Origin: Lentzea sp. NBRC 102530
GTDB taxonomy: Bacteria; Actinomycetota; Actinomycetes; Mycobacteriales; Pseudonocardiaceae
Reading direction: 5' to 3'
Assembly: GCF_030269365.1 (NCBI RefSeq)
Contig: NZ_BSTF01000014.1
Span: 124,001-188,000 of the forward strand
DNA: 64,000 nucleotides
The translations under genes were made by a program, and so were the position numbers. Below the pieces are notes generated by a model, which saw nothing but the letters and a program-made list of their open reading frames with translations, had not been told where the DNA came from and searched no databases. How positions within the stretch are numbered: the first letter of the stretch is position 1; every line of letters starts with the position of its first letter. Positions 1-8,629 of the stretch are shown here, one piece after another.

Positions 1-1091
1 TCGACACCGGCGTCCAGGCGCGAGATCTCCAGCAGGTCGCCGAGCAACGACTCGAACCGGTCGAGCTCGTCGACCAGCAGCTCGGTGGACCGGGCGAGGC
101 CGGCGGGGAACTGTTCGCGCGAGGCGTGCAGGACGTCCGCGGCCATGCGGACCGTCGTCAACGGCGTGCGCAGTTCGTGCGAAACGTCCGAGGTGAACCG
201 GCGTTGCAGCTGGCCGAACTCCTCCAGCTGCTTGAACTGGGCCTGGATCGACTCGGCCATCTCGTTGAACGACTCGGCGAGTCTTGCCACGTCGTCCTCG
301 CCGACGACGTGCATCCGTTCGTGCAGCGTGCCGTCCGCGAACCTCTCCGCGACCTCGGCGGCCTGCCGGACGGGCCGGACGACCTGGCGCGTCACGAGGT
401 TCGCGATCAACGCCAGCAGCACGAGCAGGACGATGCCGCCGACCGCCAGCGTCGACTGCACGACCTCGGCCGTGCGCTGCTCGGCGGTCAGCGGGAAGAT
501 CAGGTACAGCTGCATGGAGCGCGCGTACGTGCTGATCGGCAGGCCCACGACGAACAACGTCGTCGGCTGGTTGTCGCGCACCACCGTGTGGATCTGGGTG
601 CCGGAGCCGCCGTCCTCGACCATCTCGCGCAGCCCGCGCGGCACGTCGTCGAGCTTGCCGACGGACGGCACGCGGCCACCACCGGCCGAGCTCTGCCCGT
701 CCGCCAGCACGGGTTCGAACGCACCGGCGCCCGCCGTCGTGGCGTCCGTGCCGGCGCCGCCCACGGCGAGCTTGTTGATCGCGCTGGTGAACCGCGTCTG
801 CACGCTGTCCGGACCGGGGTTCAGGCCGACCAGGTCGGACTGGATCAGCGCGCGCGAGGCCGTGGCCTGGCGCACCGCCGCCTCTTCCTTGGTGCTCAGC
901 AGCTGGTTGGTGATCTGCATCTGCAGCACCATGCCCAGCACGAACACCACGGCCGACGAGAGCGCGAGCGTGGACACGACGACGCGCAGCTGGAGCGAAC
1001 GACGCCAGAGGTCACCAAACGCGGCCCACCGCTTGCGCGCTTCCTCGACGAGGAACCGCGCTTTCGCGGCGACCGGCCGTACGAACTTCAT
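1..1091 (-). CDS. mtrB: MtrB two-component sensor histidine kinase, 3' end off the window
   Basis: Membrane sensor kinase that phosphorylates MtrA, the response regulator encoded 10 bases upstream. In actinobacteria MtrAB controls cell-wall and division genes. The first 363 residues are visible. A transmembrane segment lies at about residues 38-58, followed by an extracytoplasmic loop of about 150 residues and a second transmembrane segment at about 214-232. A HAMP linker follows (about 233-290), then the HisKA dimerisation helix with the phospho-acceptor H305 in SHELRTPL. The ATP-binding domain lies beyond position 1. The start is the ATG at 1089-1091. In mycobacteria lpqB follows mtrB, so it is expected just left of this window. 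Identity is secure from the H-box, the layout and the mtrA-mtrB order. Confidence 0.95.
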   Translation of the reverse strand, partial: MKFVRPVAAKARFLVEEARKRWAAFGDLWRRSLQLRVVVSTLALSSAVVFVLGMVLQMQITNQLLSTKEEAAVRQATASRALIQSDLVGLNPGPDSVQTRFTSAINKLAVGGAGTDATTAGAGAFEPVLADGQSSAGGGRVPSVGKLDDVPRGLREMVEDGGSGTQIHTVVRDNQPTTLFVVGLPISTYARSMQLYLIFPLTAEQRTAEVVQSTLAVGGIVLLVLLALIANLVTRQVVRPVRQAAEVAERFADGTLHERMHVVGEDDVARLAESFNEMAESIQAQFKQLEEFGQLQRRFTSDVSHELRTPLTTVRMAADVLHASREQFPAGLARSTELLVDELDRFESLLGDLLEISRLDAGV

Positions 1092-1101
1092 ACGCCACCT
1101 G

Positions 1102-1788
1102 TCACGGAGGGCCGGCCTTGTACCCGACACCGCGAACAGTCAACACCACCTCGGGGTGCTCCGGGTCCCGTTCGACCTTGGAACGCAGCCGCTGCACGTG
1201 GACGTTCACCAGGCGCGTGTCGGCGGCGTGGCGGTAACCCCACACCTGCTCGAGCAGCACCTCGCGGGTGAACACCTGGCGCGGCTTGCGGGCCAGCGCG
1301 ACGAGGAGGTCGAACTCCAGCGGCGTGAGCTGGATCGGCCTGCCCTCGCGCAGCACCTCGTGGCCGGGGACGTCGATCGTCAGGTCGCCGATCTGCAGGA
1401 CCTCGGACGGCTCGGCCTCGGTGCGGCGCAGGCGCGCCCGGATGCGGGCCACCAGCTCCTTGGGCTTGAACGGCTTGACGACGTAGTCGTCCGCACCGGA
1501 CTCGAGGCCCAGCACCACGTCGACCGTGTCGCTCTTCGCGGTGAGCATCACGATCGGCACGCCCGACTCGGACCTGATCGCCTTGCAGACGTCGATGCCG
1601 TTCATGCCGGGCAGCATCAGGTCGAGCAGCACGAGGTCGGGCTTGAGCTCGCGCAGCGCGGGCAGGGCACGGGCACCGTCGGCGACCACCGCGGTGTCGA
1701 AGCCCTCCCCGCGCAACACGATCGTCAGCATCTCCGCCAGGGCGGGGTCGTCATCGACGACGAGCACGCGTGCCTTCATGCCCAACAT
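1102..1788 (-). CDS. mtrA: MtrA response regulator (OmpR/PhoB family)
   Basis: DNA-binding partner of MtrB. An N-terminal receiver domain (about residues 7-118) has the acidic pocket VDDD and the phospho-acceptor D56 in LLDLMLPG. A C-terminal winged-helix domain (about 130-228) ends in the family signature VRGVGYKAGPP. From the ATG at 1786-1788 the protein is 228 residues, the same length as mycobacterial MtrA. An open frame continues upstream to 1896, but those extra residues match nothing known of the family, so the shorter start is preferred. It is probably cotranscribed with mtrB. Bases 1789-1964 upstream contain no gene and presumably carry the promoter. Confidence 0.97.
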   Translation of the reverse strand: MLGMKARVLVVDDDPALAEMLTIVLRGEGFDTAVVADGARALPALRELKPDLVLLDLMLPGMNGIDVCKAIRSESGVPIVMLTAKSDTVDVVLGLESGADDYVVKPFKPKELVARIRARLRRTEAEPSEVLQIGDLTIDVPGHEVLREGRPIQLTPLEFDLLVALARKPRQVFTREVLLEQVWGYRHAADTRLVNVHVQRLRSKVERDPEHPEVVLTVRGVGYKAGPP

Positions 1789-1964
1789 CGTCGCACTGCC
1801 GGTCGGATGTTCGCGCACCGCCCACGTTCCGTTGCCGCTGGTGGCGGTGTGCGCTCGTTCGGTCACCGGCCGGAACTGTCGTTCCACGTCCCCCACCTCA
1901 CCCCGTTTGACCTGTTCGTCGCCGGAGTAAGCGCGCGAGGATCACCTTTCGTTACCGGGTGTGC

Positions 1965-2795
1965 TCACCCCGTGCGGACGCCGGCGGCCAGCCAGATGCG
2001 CGCGTCACCCACCTTCCGCGGATCGGTGATCGCCGGCACCGCGCGCTCGTGCCGCGCGGCGAGATCGACCTGGTGGGTCACCTCGGCGTCCCAGCCGTGG
2101 CCCTCGAGCCACCCGACCGGGTCCTCCACGTCGGACTGCCAGCGGGCGTCGAGCCGGTCGAACCGCCGGTGCACGGCCTTCATCTGCGGCAGCTCGCGGA
2201 ACGCGCGGTTGACGTGTTCGAGCGCGAGCGTGCTGCCCTTCGCCGACAGCGCGGTCACCCAGTGCAGGACCTGCTCGCCCGCGTCCGGGGGCAGGAACAT
2301 GAAGAGGCCCTCCAGCAACCACGCCGTGGGCCTCTTCGGGTCGAACCCCGCGCGGATGAGCGCTGTCGGCCAGTCCTCGCGCAGGTCGCACGGGACCACC
2401 ACGCGGTCGCACGCCGGTTCGGCGCGCAGGTCGTGCAGGGCGTCCTCCTTGAACTCGATCAGTTCGGGCAGATCGAGTTCGAAGAGTGTTGTGCCCGGTG
2501 GCCATTGCAGCCGGAACGCTCTTGTGTCGAGCCCCGCCGCCATGATCACCACCTGGGGCTGGGCGCTCCCGAGGAGTTGATCGTCGAAGTAGCGGGTGCG
2601 CAGGACGAAGTGATCGCCCGCGAGGTTCTTGACGCCGTTCAGGTCGCTCGCGGAGCCGGCGGCCTCCACGAGTCCTGCGGCCAGGGGGTCGTCGAAGAGG
2701 CGGCGGAGACGACTTTGCTCATTGGCGCGGGCGGCAGCGATCAGCACCGCCGTCCGGGCGACACCGACCGGGGGACGCTGCAGAACACGCTTCAA
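1965..2795 (-). CDS. SAM-dependent methyltransferase, TIGR00027/LCM-like family
   Basis: Class I methyltransferase of 276 residues, of the leucine-carboxyl-methyltransferase-like group that is strongly expanded in actinobacteria. The N-terminal family signature (IAAARANEQSRLRRLFDDP) is present, as is the SAM-binding motif I (VIMAAGLDTRAFRL) at about residues 85-98. An acidic ELDLPEL strand end follows. The start is a TTG at 2793-2795 with GGAG eight bases upstream; no better ATG or GTG is available. It sits between mtrA and tmk, which are adjacent in mycobacteria, so it is a small insertion into that operon order. Its substrate cannot be read from sequence. Confidence 0.85.
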   Translation of the reverse strand: MKRVLQRPPVGVARTAVLIAAARANEQSRLRRLFDDPLAAGLVEAAGSASDLNGVKNLAGDHFVLRTRYFDDQLLGSAQPQVVIMAAGLDTRAFRLQWPPGTTLFELDLPELIEFKEDALHDLRAEPACDRVVVPCDLREDWPTALIRAGFDPKRPTAWLLEGLFMFLPPDAGEQVLHWVTALSAKGSTLALEHVNRAFRELPQMKAVHRRFDRLDARWQSDVEDPVGWLEGHGWDAEVTHQVDLAARHERAVPAITDPRKVGDARIWLAAGVRTG

Positions 2796-2871
2796 ATTGC
2801 GATCTCCTATACACTCACAGTGACTAACCGGACACTCGATCGTGTCAATCGGTGCGCACGTGAGCGACCAC

Positions 2872-3516
2872 TCAAGGAGTGAAGAGTGGTCCCAGAAGCG
2901 AATGAAAGTTCACGTTTGACCGCCCGTCGACCACTTGCCACGGGGCCAGCCAGCCGATGTTCGCCAATCCGTCGTAAACGACCCCGCACCGCGCCTGGAG
3001 CGAGCCATCGGATTCGTAAATGTCACGGGCCCGCGAATCGTCGTCCTGCTCGCGCTTGGCCGCCCGCTCGGCCGCGACCTCCACGGGCACGCGCAGCAGC
3101 AGGTGCAGATCGGGCACGGGCAGCCCGAAGCGTTCGATCTCCAGCTCGTGCACCCACCGCACGAACTCGCCGTGCTCGTCCTGGTGCAGCCGCGCGGCGC
3201 TGTACGCGGCGCTCGACGCCACGTACCGGTCGAGCAGCACGACGTCGTGCTCCTCGAGGTCCTTGCGGATCTCGTCGGCCGCTCCCCTGCGGTCGAGCGC
3301 GTAGAGCACGGCCATCCCGTACACGGAGTCACTGAGGTCGCCGAGGCGGCCGTAGAGACCGTCGCGGACCAGGTCAGCGTGCACGCTGATGCCGTAGCGC
3401 GGGAACGCGTGGCTCGCCACGGTCCTGCCCTGTGCGGCCAGCGCCTCGGTCAGTCCGCCGGCGAGAGTGCGCTTCCCGGCACCGTCGAGGCCTTCGATCA
3501 CTACGAGCTTTCCCAC
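2872..3516 (-). CDS. tmk: Thymidylate kinase (dTMP kinase)
   Basis: Phosphorylates dTMP to dTDP for DNA synthesis. The protein is 214 residues. The P-loop EGLDGAGKRTL is at about residues 8-18; Arg follows the P-loop Lys, as in mycobacterial Tmk. The dTMP-binding FPRYG is near residue 40, and the LDRYVASSAAY motif (DR[YH] class) is near residue 96. The LID region around residues 145-165 carries several Arg and Lys residues. Its position upstream of mtrA and (after an insertion) downstream of sahH matches Rv3247c. It is cytoplasmic and very likely essential. Confidence 0.95.
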   Translation of the reverse strand: MGKLVVIEGLDGAGKRTLAGGLTEALAAQGRTVASHAFPRYGISVHADLVRDGLYGRLGDLSDSVYGMAVLYALDRRGAADEIRKDLEEHDVVLLDRYVASSAAYSAARLHQDEHGEFVRWVHELEIERFGLPVPDLHLLLRVPVEVAAERAAKREQDDDSRARDIYESDGSLQARCGVVYDGLANIGWLAPWQVVDGRSNVNFHSLLGPLFTP

Positions 3517-3672
3517 GCCAGAACCCTAACGGGACCGGCTGCGGGACCGGTTCCGCCCACTCACACGGCGGCAGGAGGTCCCCCACACGGGCGAAATCCG
3601 ATCTTTCGATCACCAGAACGAGTGACTACGGTGAACAGTCACACGGCGCGTGTGTGAAGGGTAGGTGCCGCG

Positions 3673-4641
3673 GTGGCCGCGGATTCCGGGCACGCCGGAT
3701 CGGTCGACGAGCCGATCGGTAACCCGACCGGGGGTCTGCCGACCCCTCTCGCCGAGACGCTGCGCTACGGGCCTTTCCACCGCGCACTGCGCGAGGCGAT
3801 CGCCCACCGGGGCCTCTCGCTGGCCCGGCTGCGCGCACATCTCGAGCAGCTGGGTGTCCAAGTGGGCCAGTCGACGCTCTCGTACTGGCAACGCGGTCTG
3901 CGCCATCCCGAGGTCCCGCGGGCCATCACGACGGTGCGCGCGCTGGAGTCCGTGCTGCGCCTACCGCCGTCGTCCTTGTTGGACCTCATCGGCCCGCGCA
4001 ACGCCAACACGTACGCACCGCGTCCCGTCGCGACCTGGCCGGAGCCCGCGCCGTTGCTCGCGACGTTCGACTCCGTCCCGGAGGCCGCGCGGGGCAACGC
4101 CGACCTCGAAGTCCTCTCGGTGCACGACACCGTCCAGATAGGCATGCACCGCGAACAGCGGTCCATCACCACGCGGTTGGTCGTGCGCGCGACCCGACAG
4201 GGCCCGGACAGGTACCTGGCGATGCACCACGGCGACGAGGGCTCGTTGATCGAGAACGCGATGGTGAGAGCCGGCGAAGGCTGCCGGCAGGGACGCCTGC
4301 GCCGGGAAAGCGCTTCCCGCAACCTCGCCGTGGAGATGCTGTTCGACCGGCGGCTCGCGGCGGGCGAGGAGCACGTCTTCAGCTTCACGATCGTCGACGA
4401 CACCGGCAACGCGACGCCGGGCCACCACCGGACTTTCCGCGACCGCTGCGGCTCGTACCTCGTGCAGCTGTCGTTCCACCGGCGCGCGATGCCCGCGCGC
4501 TGCATGAAGCAGTTCCTGGCCTCGGCTGACGCGACGCCGGTCGACGTCGACGAGCTGGTGTGCGGGCTCGGCGGCGTCGTGAGCGCCTACTTCGGCGACG
4601 TCGGGCCGGGGATCGCGGGCATCGCCGTCGAGTGGACCTGA
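3673..4641 (+). CDS. XRE-like helix-turn-helix protein of unknown role
   Basis: A 322-residue protein with an HTH at about residues 45-95. The stretch VGQSTLSYWQRGLRHPE looks like the recognition part of an XRE-type domain. The remaining 220 residues look like a beta-rich ligand or sensor domain and do not match a family I can name. The start is a GTG at 3673, with GAAGGGTAG about 12 bases upstream. It is divergent from tmk and is the first gene of the accessory insertion between tmk and sahH. A regulator is likely but the target is unknown. Bases 3517-3672 are the shared upstream region. Confidence 0.6.
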   Translation: MAADSGHAGSVDEPIGNPTGGLPTPLAETLRYGPFHRALREAIAHRGLSLARLRAHLEQLGVQVGQSTLSYWQRGLRHPEVPRAITTVRALESVLRLPPSSLLDLIGPRNANTYAPRPVATWPEPAPLLATFDSVPEAARGNADLEVLSVHDTVQIGMHREQRSITTRLVVRATRQGPDRYLAMHHGDEGSLIENAMVRAGEGCRQGRLRRESASRNLAVEMLFDRRLAAGEEHVFSFTIVDDTGNATPGHHRTFRDRCGSYLVQLSFHRRAMPARCMKQFLASADATPVDVDELVCGLGGVVSAYFGDVGPGIAGIAVEWT

Positions 4642-4768
4642 GGCCTGCGAAGCTGGGGCGAGGAGAGCGAGAGGGCTAGAGACCGGCGCTCCGAAGAGCA
4701 TTCCGGTTCCGGATTTAGGAGGAAGCCCTCTCATGGCCTCGCGTTCGCCACGGTAGCAGTGATCCGGG

Positions 4769-6811
4769 TCAGTCCGACAGCAGTTTCCCGAGTTCCGCCA
4801 CCGTCGTGACGGCGCCGGTCTCGTCCTGCGCCAGCCCGATCCTGATCGCCGGAGCGTCCACTGTGGATCCCATGCGCGCGAACAGGTCACGCACCCTCGT
4901 CACGGTGAAGTACCTGCGCCGCAACGCCGCCGCGGCGATCAGCTTGACGACGTCGCGGTTCTCCTCGACCCGGTTGCCCCACGCCGAGCCGCGCAGGTAG
5001 AGGTGCAGCCAGGTGCCGAACCAGGTGTCGCCCTCCCGTTCGAACATCACCGGCAGCGCGACCTTCCCCTTGCCGCGCAGGGAAGAACGCGCGCGCACCG
5101 TGCTCGGCTCGAACGGCTTGCCCATCTGGTCGAGGTCGCGGGTCATGAACCCGAACATCGACTCGGCGACGTCGTCGAACCCCTCGCCCGAGTAGATGTT
5201 CACCTGCGGCACCACGTACCTGGCGTTCGTCCTCAACCGGTGCACGTCGACGAACTCGGTGGCACCGGCCGAGGCGTCCGTGACGTCGCCCGAGTGGACC
5301 GCGCCGCCGTCCTTGAGCTGCGTCCACGACACCTGGCCCTGGTACTCGAACTTCTCGTTGAGCAGCACGGCGGACAGGTCGTAGTCGGTGCGCTTGGCCT
5401 GCTGGCGCCAGTGCACGAAGAACCGCAGCACGTCGCCCTCGAACGTGAGCTTCGAACCGCGCGGGAGCACGCCGAAGCCCTCCTCCGTCCCGGACACGGG
5501 CACGACGACGTCGAGCACCTCGTCGTCCACGTGCAGTGCGGAGTGCTCGGGCAGCCTGCGGACCAGCTCGTCCTCGACCACCTCGACGATCGGCGCGACC
5601 TGGGCGGGGTCGAGCGGCGCGCGGTCGTCGTCGGCGATCCACACGCGGCGGGCACGGGTCGCGAAGACGCGGGCGGTGTCGGGCGCCGATCGGTTCGACA
5701 GGTGCTCCAGCACCGAGATCAGCACGCGGCTCGACACCTGCGGCACCGCCTCCCCGACCCGCGCCGGGAGGTCCGCGGCACCGTTGCGGAGCAACCGGTC
5801 GAGCTGGCGCAGCAGCAGTCCGGGCGCGTTGGCGAGGATGCGCGCGGCACGGTCGGTGTCACCGTCGGCGAAGGCCAGCTCGACCTGCCCGGCGAACGAC
5901 CGCGCGACCTTCTCCTTGCGCGCCACCGCGAACACGTCCTGCGCCCGTTCGAACGGGTACTCGTGCGGGTGCAGCCGCTCGCCGAGGCGCTTCCACGCCT
6001 CGCGGTGCTGGTTGACGTCACCGAGCTTGCTCTCCGCGACCTCGTTCAGCGCCCGCAGCAACGCCCTGCGCTCAGGACGGCGGAACGACCGGAACCGCGT
6101 CGGCTCCTCGAGCGTCACGTCTCCCCCGGACGCCTCGGCCGCGAGCCGCAGCACGTCGGTGACGGTGTCGACGTCCTGCAACGGCCGCTGCGCGACGAGC
6201 CGTGCGGCGTTGAGGATCGCGCGGTTCTCCCGCACGGGCACGTCGAGTTCGACGTCCTCGGCCAGCACGGCGAGCTCGCCCAGCAACGCCCTGTCGTTCT
6301 CCGCCAACGGGATCGGGCTCGTGGCGAGTTCTTCGAACAACCGCTGCACTTCTTCTTCGAGCGTGCCACCGAGGCGCACGACCGTGACGCGGTCCTTCAG
6401 CGACGGGACCAGGTCATCGTGCGCCGCGAGCATCTCCTCGTAGGTGTGCTGGACGCGCCCGTACCCGGGCAGGTCGAGCAGGTTGCCCGTGGGCTCGACG
6501 CCCTGCTCCACCGCGTCGCGCACGCACTCCCACCAGAAGGCGAGCGTGTCCGGCACGTTGTGCGGGAACTCCTTGAAGTACGGGTTGTGCTGCCCGCGCG
6601 CCCCGATCAGCTCCTTGACCGCGCGCACGGTGTCGCCGGCGAACTCCTCGGCGTCGTGGAGGCCAGAGACGTGTTCGAGCAGGTCACGAGAGGCCTTGAA
6701 GCCCGACCGGAGCAGCGCGGCGTCCAACTGGCGCGCGACGGCGGCACCGTCTCCCGGCGCACCGTCCGAAGTGGGCACGCGCAGGGTTCTCTTGATGATG
6801 GTCGTCCGCAC
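4769..6811 (-). CDS. Large TerD-like domain protein (SCO0854/MXAN_6230-like, no RING)
   Basis: A 680-residue cytoplasmic protein without signal peptide or membrane segments. Residues 1-430 are mostly helical, with many Leu, Arg and Glu residues. From about residue 440 a beta-sandwich resembling TerD begins (GSKLTFEGDVLRFFVHW), with acidic and Asp-rich loops that in TerD proteins bind calcium. The end (about residues 530-680) resembles the C-terminus of the long MXAN_6230/SCO0854 proteins. There is almost no cysteine, so the RING domain of some relatives is missing. TerD-family proteins belong to chemical-stress and phage-response ter systems, but no terB, terC or vWA partner lies nearby. It is divergent from the regulator at 6897. 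Confidence 0.55.
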   Translation of the reverse strand: MRTTIIKRTLRVPTSDGAPGDGAAVARQLDAALLRSGFKASRDLLEHVSGLHDAEEFAGDTVRAVKELIGARGQHNPYFKEFPHNVPDTLAFWWECVRDAVEQGVEPTGNLLDLPGYGRVQHTYEEMLAAHDDLVPSLKDRVTVVRLGGTLEEEVQRLFEELATSPIPLAENDRALLGELAVLAEDVELDVPVRENRAILNAARLVAQRPLQDVDTVTDVLRLAAEASGGDVTLEEPTRFRSFRRPERRALLRALNEVAESKLGDVNQHREAWKRLGERLHPHEYPFERAQDVFAVARKEKVARSFAGQVELAFADGDTDRAARILANAPGLLLRQLDRLLRNGAADLPARVGEAVPQVSSRVLISVLEHLSNRSAPDTARVFATRARRVWIADDDRAPLDPAQVAPIVEVVEDELVRRLPEHSALHVDDEVLDVVVPVSGTEEGFGVLPRGSKLTFEGDVLRFFVHWRQQAKRTDYDLSAVLLNEKFEYQGQVSWTQLKDGGAVHSGDVTDASAGATEFVDVHRLRTNARYVVPQVNIYSGEGFDDVAESMFGFMTRDLDQMGKPFEPSTVRARSSLRGKGKVALPVMFEREGDTWFGTWLHLYLRGSAWGNRVEENRDVVKLIAAAALRRRYFTVTRVRDLFARMGSTVDAPAIRIGLAQDETGAVTTVAELGKLLSD

Positions 6812-6896
6812 CCCGCCAGTAAAACCCGCACGTCAACGCAATTCCACCCGTTTGGGCACGATGTTGTTCGGTCTCCAACGCCTAACGTCAGACCGC

Positions 6897-7751
6897 ATGA
6901 ACGGTGATCCGTCCACCCCGTACAGCCGTGACCTCGGGGACGAGCTGCGCCAGATCCGCGAGCAGTGGACGACCTTCCGTGGGCGGAAGATAGCCCGGAT
7001 GCTCGGGTGGGATCCGGGGAAGGTCTCGAACATCGAGCACGGCAAGGTGCGGGCGAGCGAGATCGACATCATCCAGTACCTGGGGCGGTGCGGCCGCCCG
7101 CAGTCCTTCATCGAGAACTTCCTGGAGCGGTACCGCTCCGCCTTCGACACCTATGTCGTCCAGGTCCCCGACAGCCTGCGCACGATGGCCATGGCCGAAT
7201 CGACGGCGGAGAAGATCACCAGCTACGACCTGACCTACATACCCGGCTTGCTGCAGACCGAGGAGTACGCGACCGCGCTGTACGTCGCTCGCGGCGTGCT
7301 GAGTCAGGACATGATCGAAGCCGCTGTCCGTTTCCGTATCGAGCGGCAGGCGATCCTGCGGCGGCACGACCGGCCGCAGTGCGTCTTCTACGTCCATGAG
7401 AACGCTCTTCGACTCAAGGTCGGCAATGACGAGGTGATGGAGGAGCAGCTCATGCGCCTTCTCTTCCACACGCACGTCATTCGGATCGTGCCTGCGGCGA
7501 GTGGACCGGCGGGCGTCCTGCTCGCCAACTACGTTCTCTGGGAGTACGAGAAACGCGGCAGCGTCGCCTACACGCACTCGGACCTGGCGAAGGTGTTCGT
7601 GCAGGACGACATCGGGGTCAAGCGCTGCAAGTCGATCTTCGCGCGCCTGGACGCGCTCGCACTGAGTGAGGAACAATCGCGATCGGTGGTGGCGGACCTC
7701 GCCAGTCGATCGCGGGAGGGCCTCGGTGACCGGAGACTGCACTTGGCGTAA
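6897..7751 (+). CDS. XRE-family regulator with DUF5753 domain
   Basis: A 284-residue cytoplasmic DNA-binding protein. An HTH lies at about residues 10-65 (GRKIARMLGWDPGKVSNIEHG). A DUF5753 domain (about 95-275) contains the hallmark YIPGLLQTEEYA. Such genes usually sit directly before a small DUF397 gene in Streptomyces and relatives (WhiJ-type pairs), as here. The two genes overlap by 26 bases. The ATG at 6897 sits 85 bases from the divergent TerD-like gene. I infer that it controls the four-gene unit that follows, including the deaminase toxin and its immunity gene. Confidence 0.9.
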   Translation: MNGDPSTPYSRDLGDELRQIREQWTTFRGRKIARMLGWDPGKVSNIEHGKVRASEIDIIQYLGRCGRPQSFIENFLERYRSAFDTYVVQVPDSLRTMAMAESTAEKITSYDLTYIPGLLQTEEYATALYVARGVLSQDMIEAAVRFRIERQAILRRHDRPQCVFYVHENALRLKVGNDEVMEEQLMRLLFHTHVIRIVPAASGPAGVLLANYVLWEYEKRGSVAYTHSDLAKVFVQDDIGVKRCKSIFARLDALALSEEQSRSVVADLASRSREGLGDRRLHLA

Positions 7752-7896
7752 GAGCAGTTACAGCGGTGGCGACGCGATCGACGACAACTGCGTCGAGGTG
7801 ACGTTCGGCCAAGCTGTGCGCGTTCGCGACTCGAAGAACACCGCAGGCCCCGAGCTGGCGTTCAGCGTCGAGGCCTGGAAGGCATTCGTCAACTGA
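7726..7896 (+). CDS. DUF397 small protein, partner of the XRE-DUF5753 regulator
   Basis: A 56-residue protein with the DUF397 signature WRKSSYSGG near the N-terminus, followed by NCVEV and RDSKN. The C-terminus ends in a WKAFV helix. The start is the GTG at 7726 with GGGAGGG just upstream; the gene overlaps the end of the regulator by 26 bases. An in-frame start at 7666 would add residues that do not belong to the family. DUF397 proteins are thought to modulate their XRE partners. The deaminase start lies only 10 bases beyond the stop, so this pair reads as the first half of an operon with a toxin and its immunity gene. Confidence 0.88.
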   Translation: MTGDCTWRKSSYSGGDAIDDNCVEVTFGQAVRVRDSKNTAGPELAFSVEAWKAFVN

Positions 7897-7906
7897 GGGG
7901 ATCGGT

Positions 7907-8629
7907 GTGGCGTCACTCGGCGAAGTGGGTGACGTCCTGCGCCAGGTGCTGGACAAGATCGACCAGTCGATCGCCGCGCACCACGAGGCGTCCGAGCTCG
8001 CCAGCCAAGCTCGGCAGATTCTGAACGTTACCGGCACGGGCAGCAACCACTCAGACGTCGAACAGGTTTGCGCGTGGCTCACCCGCGTGGTCGAGGGGAT
8101 CTCCGAGCCGGAAGGTCAGATATCCACGCTCGCGACCATCGCCGACGAGATCCGCTCCTACCTGCGCCGCAACGGCATCACCGGGGAGGAACCACCACAC
8201 CCGCCCTCGCCGAGTGTTTCTGAGCGAGTCGACACCCTGCGCAGCCAGTTGCCTGCTCCTGTCCAGTCAGGTAGCGGGCAGAAGACTCACGGGCGATGGT
8301 TCACCTCCGTCGGCGAAGAGGCACGTTCTGTCGTGAGCGGCGAGGACGCCGACTCCGCGGTGGTCTGGCGTGTCCTGCAGGAAACGCAGTTCCCGGAAAA
8401 GGGCCCGCCCATCACCATCACCCACGTGGAGACCAAACTCGCCGTGCGAATGCGGCGGGAGAACGTCAGGCACGCGACCGTGGTGATCAACTACACGCCG
8501 TGCCGCATGAAGTGGGGCTGTGACAACCTGTTGCCGGTGCTTCTGCCCACGGGATGCACCCTGACCGTGTACGGGCCGAACTACCGGAAGACGTTCACAG
8601 GAGGGAAGCGGCCGCCTTGGCAACGCTAG
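7907..8629 (+). CDS. DddA/SCP1.201-like cytidine deaminase toxin
   Basis: A 240-residue protein. Residues 1-93 form a helical N-terminal domain, and 94-125 a Pro/Ser-rich linker. The C-terminal part from about 126 is an SCP1.201-like deaminase domain, the fold of the double-stranded DNA cytosine deaminase DddA. The catalytic motif H173-V174-E175 (HVETK) and the zinc-binding PC-x5-C (C199, C205) are present. They are followed by LLPVLLPTGCTLTVYGP, typical of the family. There is no signal peptide and no visible secretion or RHS domain, so it is either cytosolic or exported through its N-terminal domain. The GTG start has GAGGGGATCG upstream. The immunity gene overlaps its 3' end. Substrate (DNA, RNA or nucleotide) cannot be told from sequence. 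Confidence 0.85.
   Translation: MASLGEVGDVLRQVLDKIDQSIAAHHEASELASQARQILNVTGTGSNHSDVEQVCAWLTRVVEGISEPEGQISTLATIADEIRSYLRRNGITGEEPPHPPSPSVSERVDTLRSQLPAPVQSGSGQKTHGRWFTSVGEEARSVVSGEDADSAVVWRVLQETQFPEKGPPITITHVETKLAVRMRRENVRHATVVINYTPCRMKWGCDNLLPVLLPTGCTLTVYGPNYRKTFTGGKRPPWQR
8599..8605 (+). promoter_or_regulatory. Ribosome-binding site deciding the TTG start of the Imm1 gene
   Basis: AGGAGGG lies inside the last codons of the deaminase gene, 11 bases before the TTG at 8617. It supports a start within the toxin gene rather than the in-frame upstream codon at 8554. Confidence 0.6.

Noticed and set aside
85..2580. Long plus-strand open frame opposite mtrA/mtrB and the methyltransferase
   Set aside because: Low-complexity Arg/Ser-rich translation typical of antisense frames in high-GC DNA; the minus strand carries recognisable MtrAB and methyltransferase.
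5003..6907. 634-codon plus-strand frame opposite the TerD-like gene
   Set aside because: Arg- and His-rich antisense translation without domains; the opposite strand gives the conserved protein.
6888..7742. Minus-strand 284-codon frame opposite the XRE-DUF5753 gene
   Set aside because: The plus strand gives an unmistakable HTH/DUF5753 protein; the equal length is chance.
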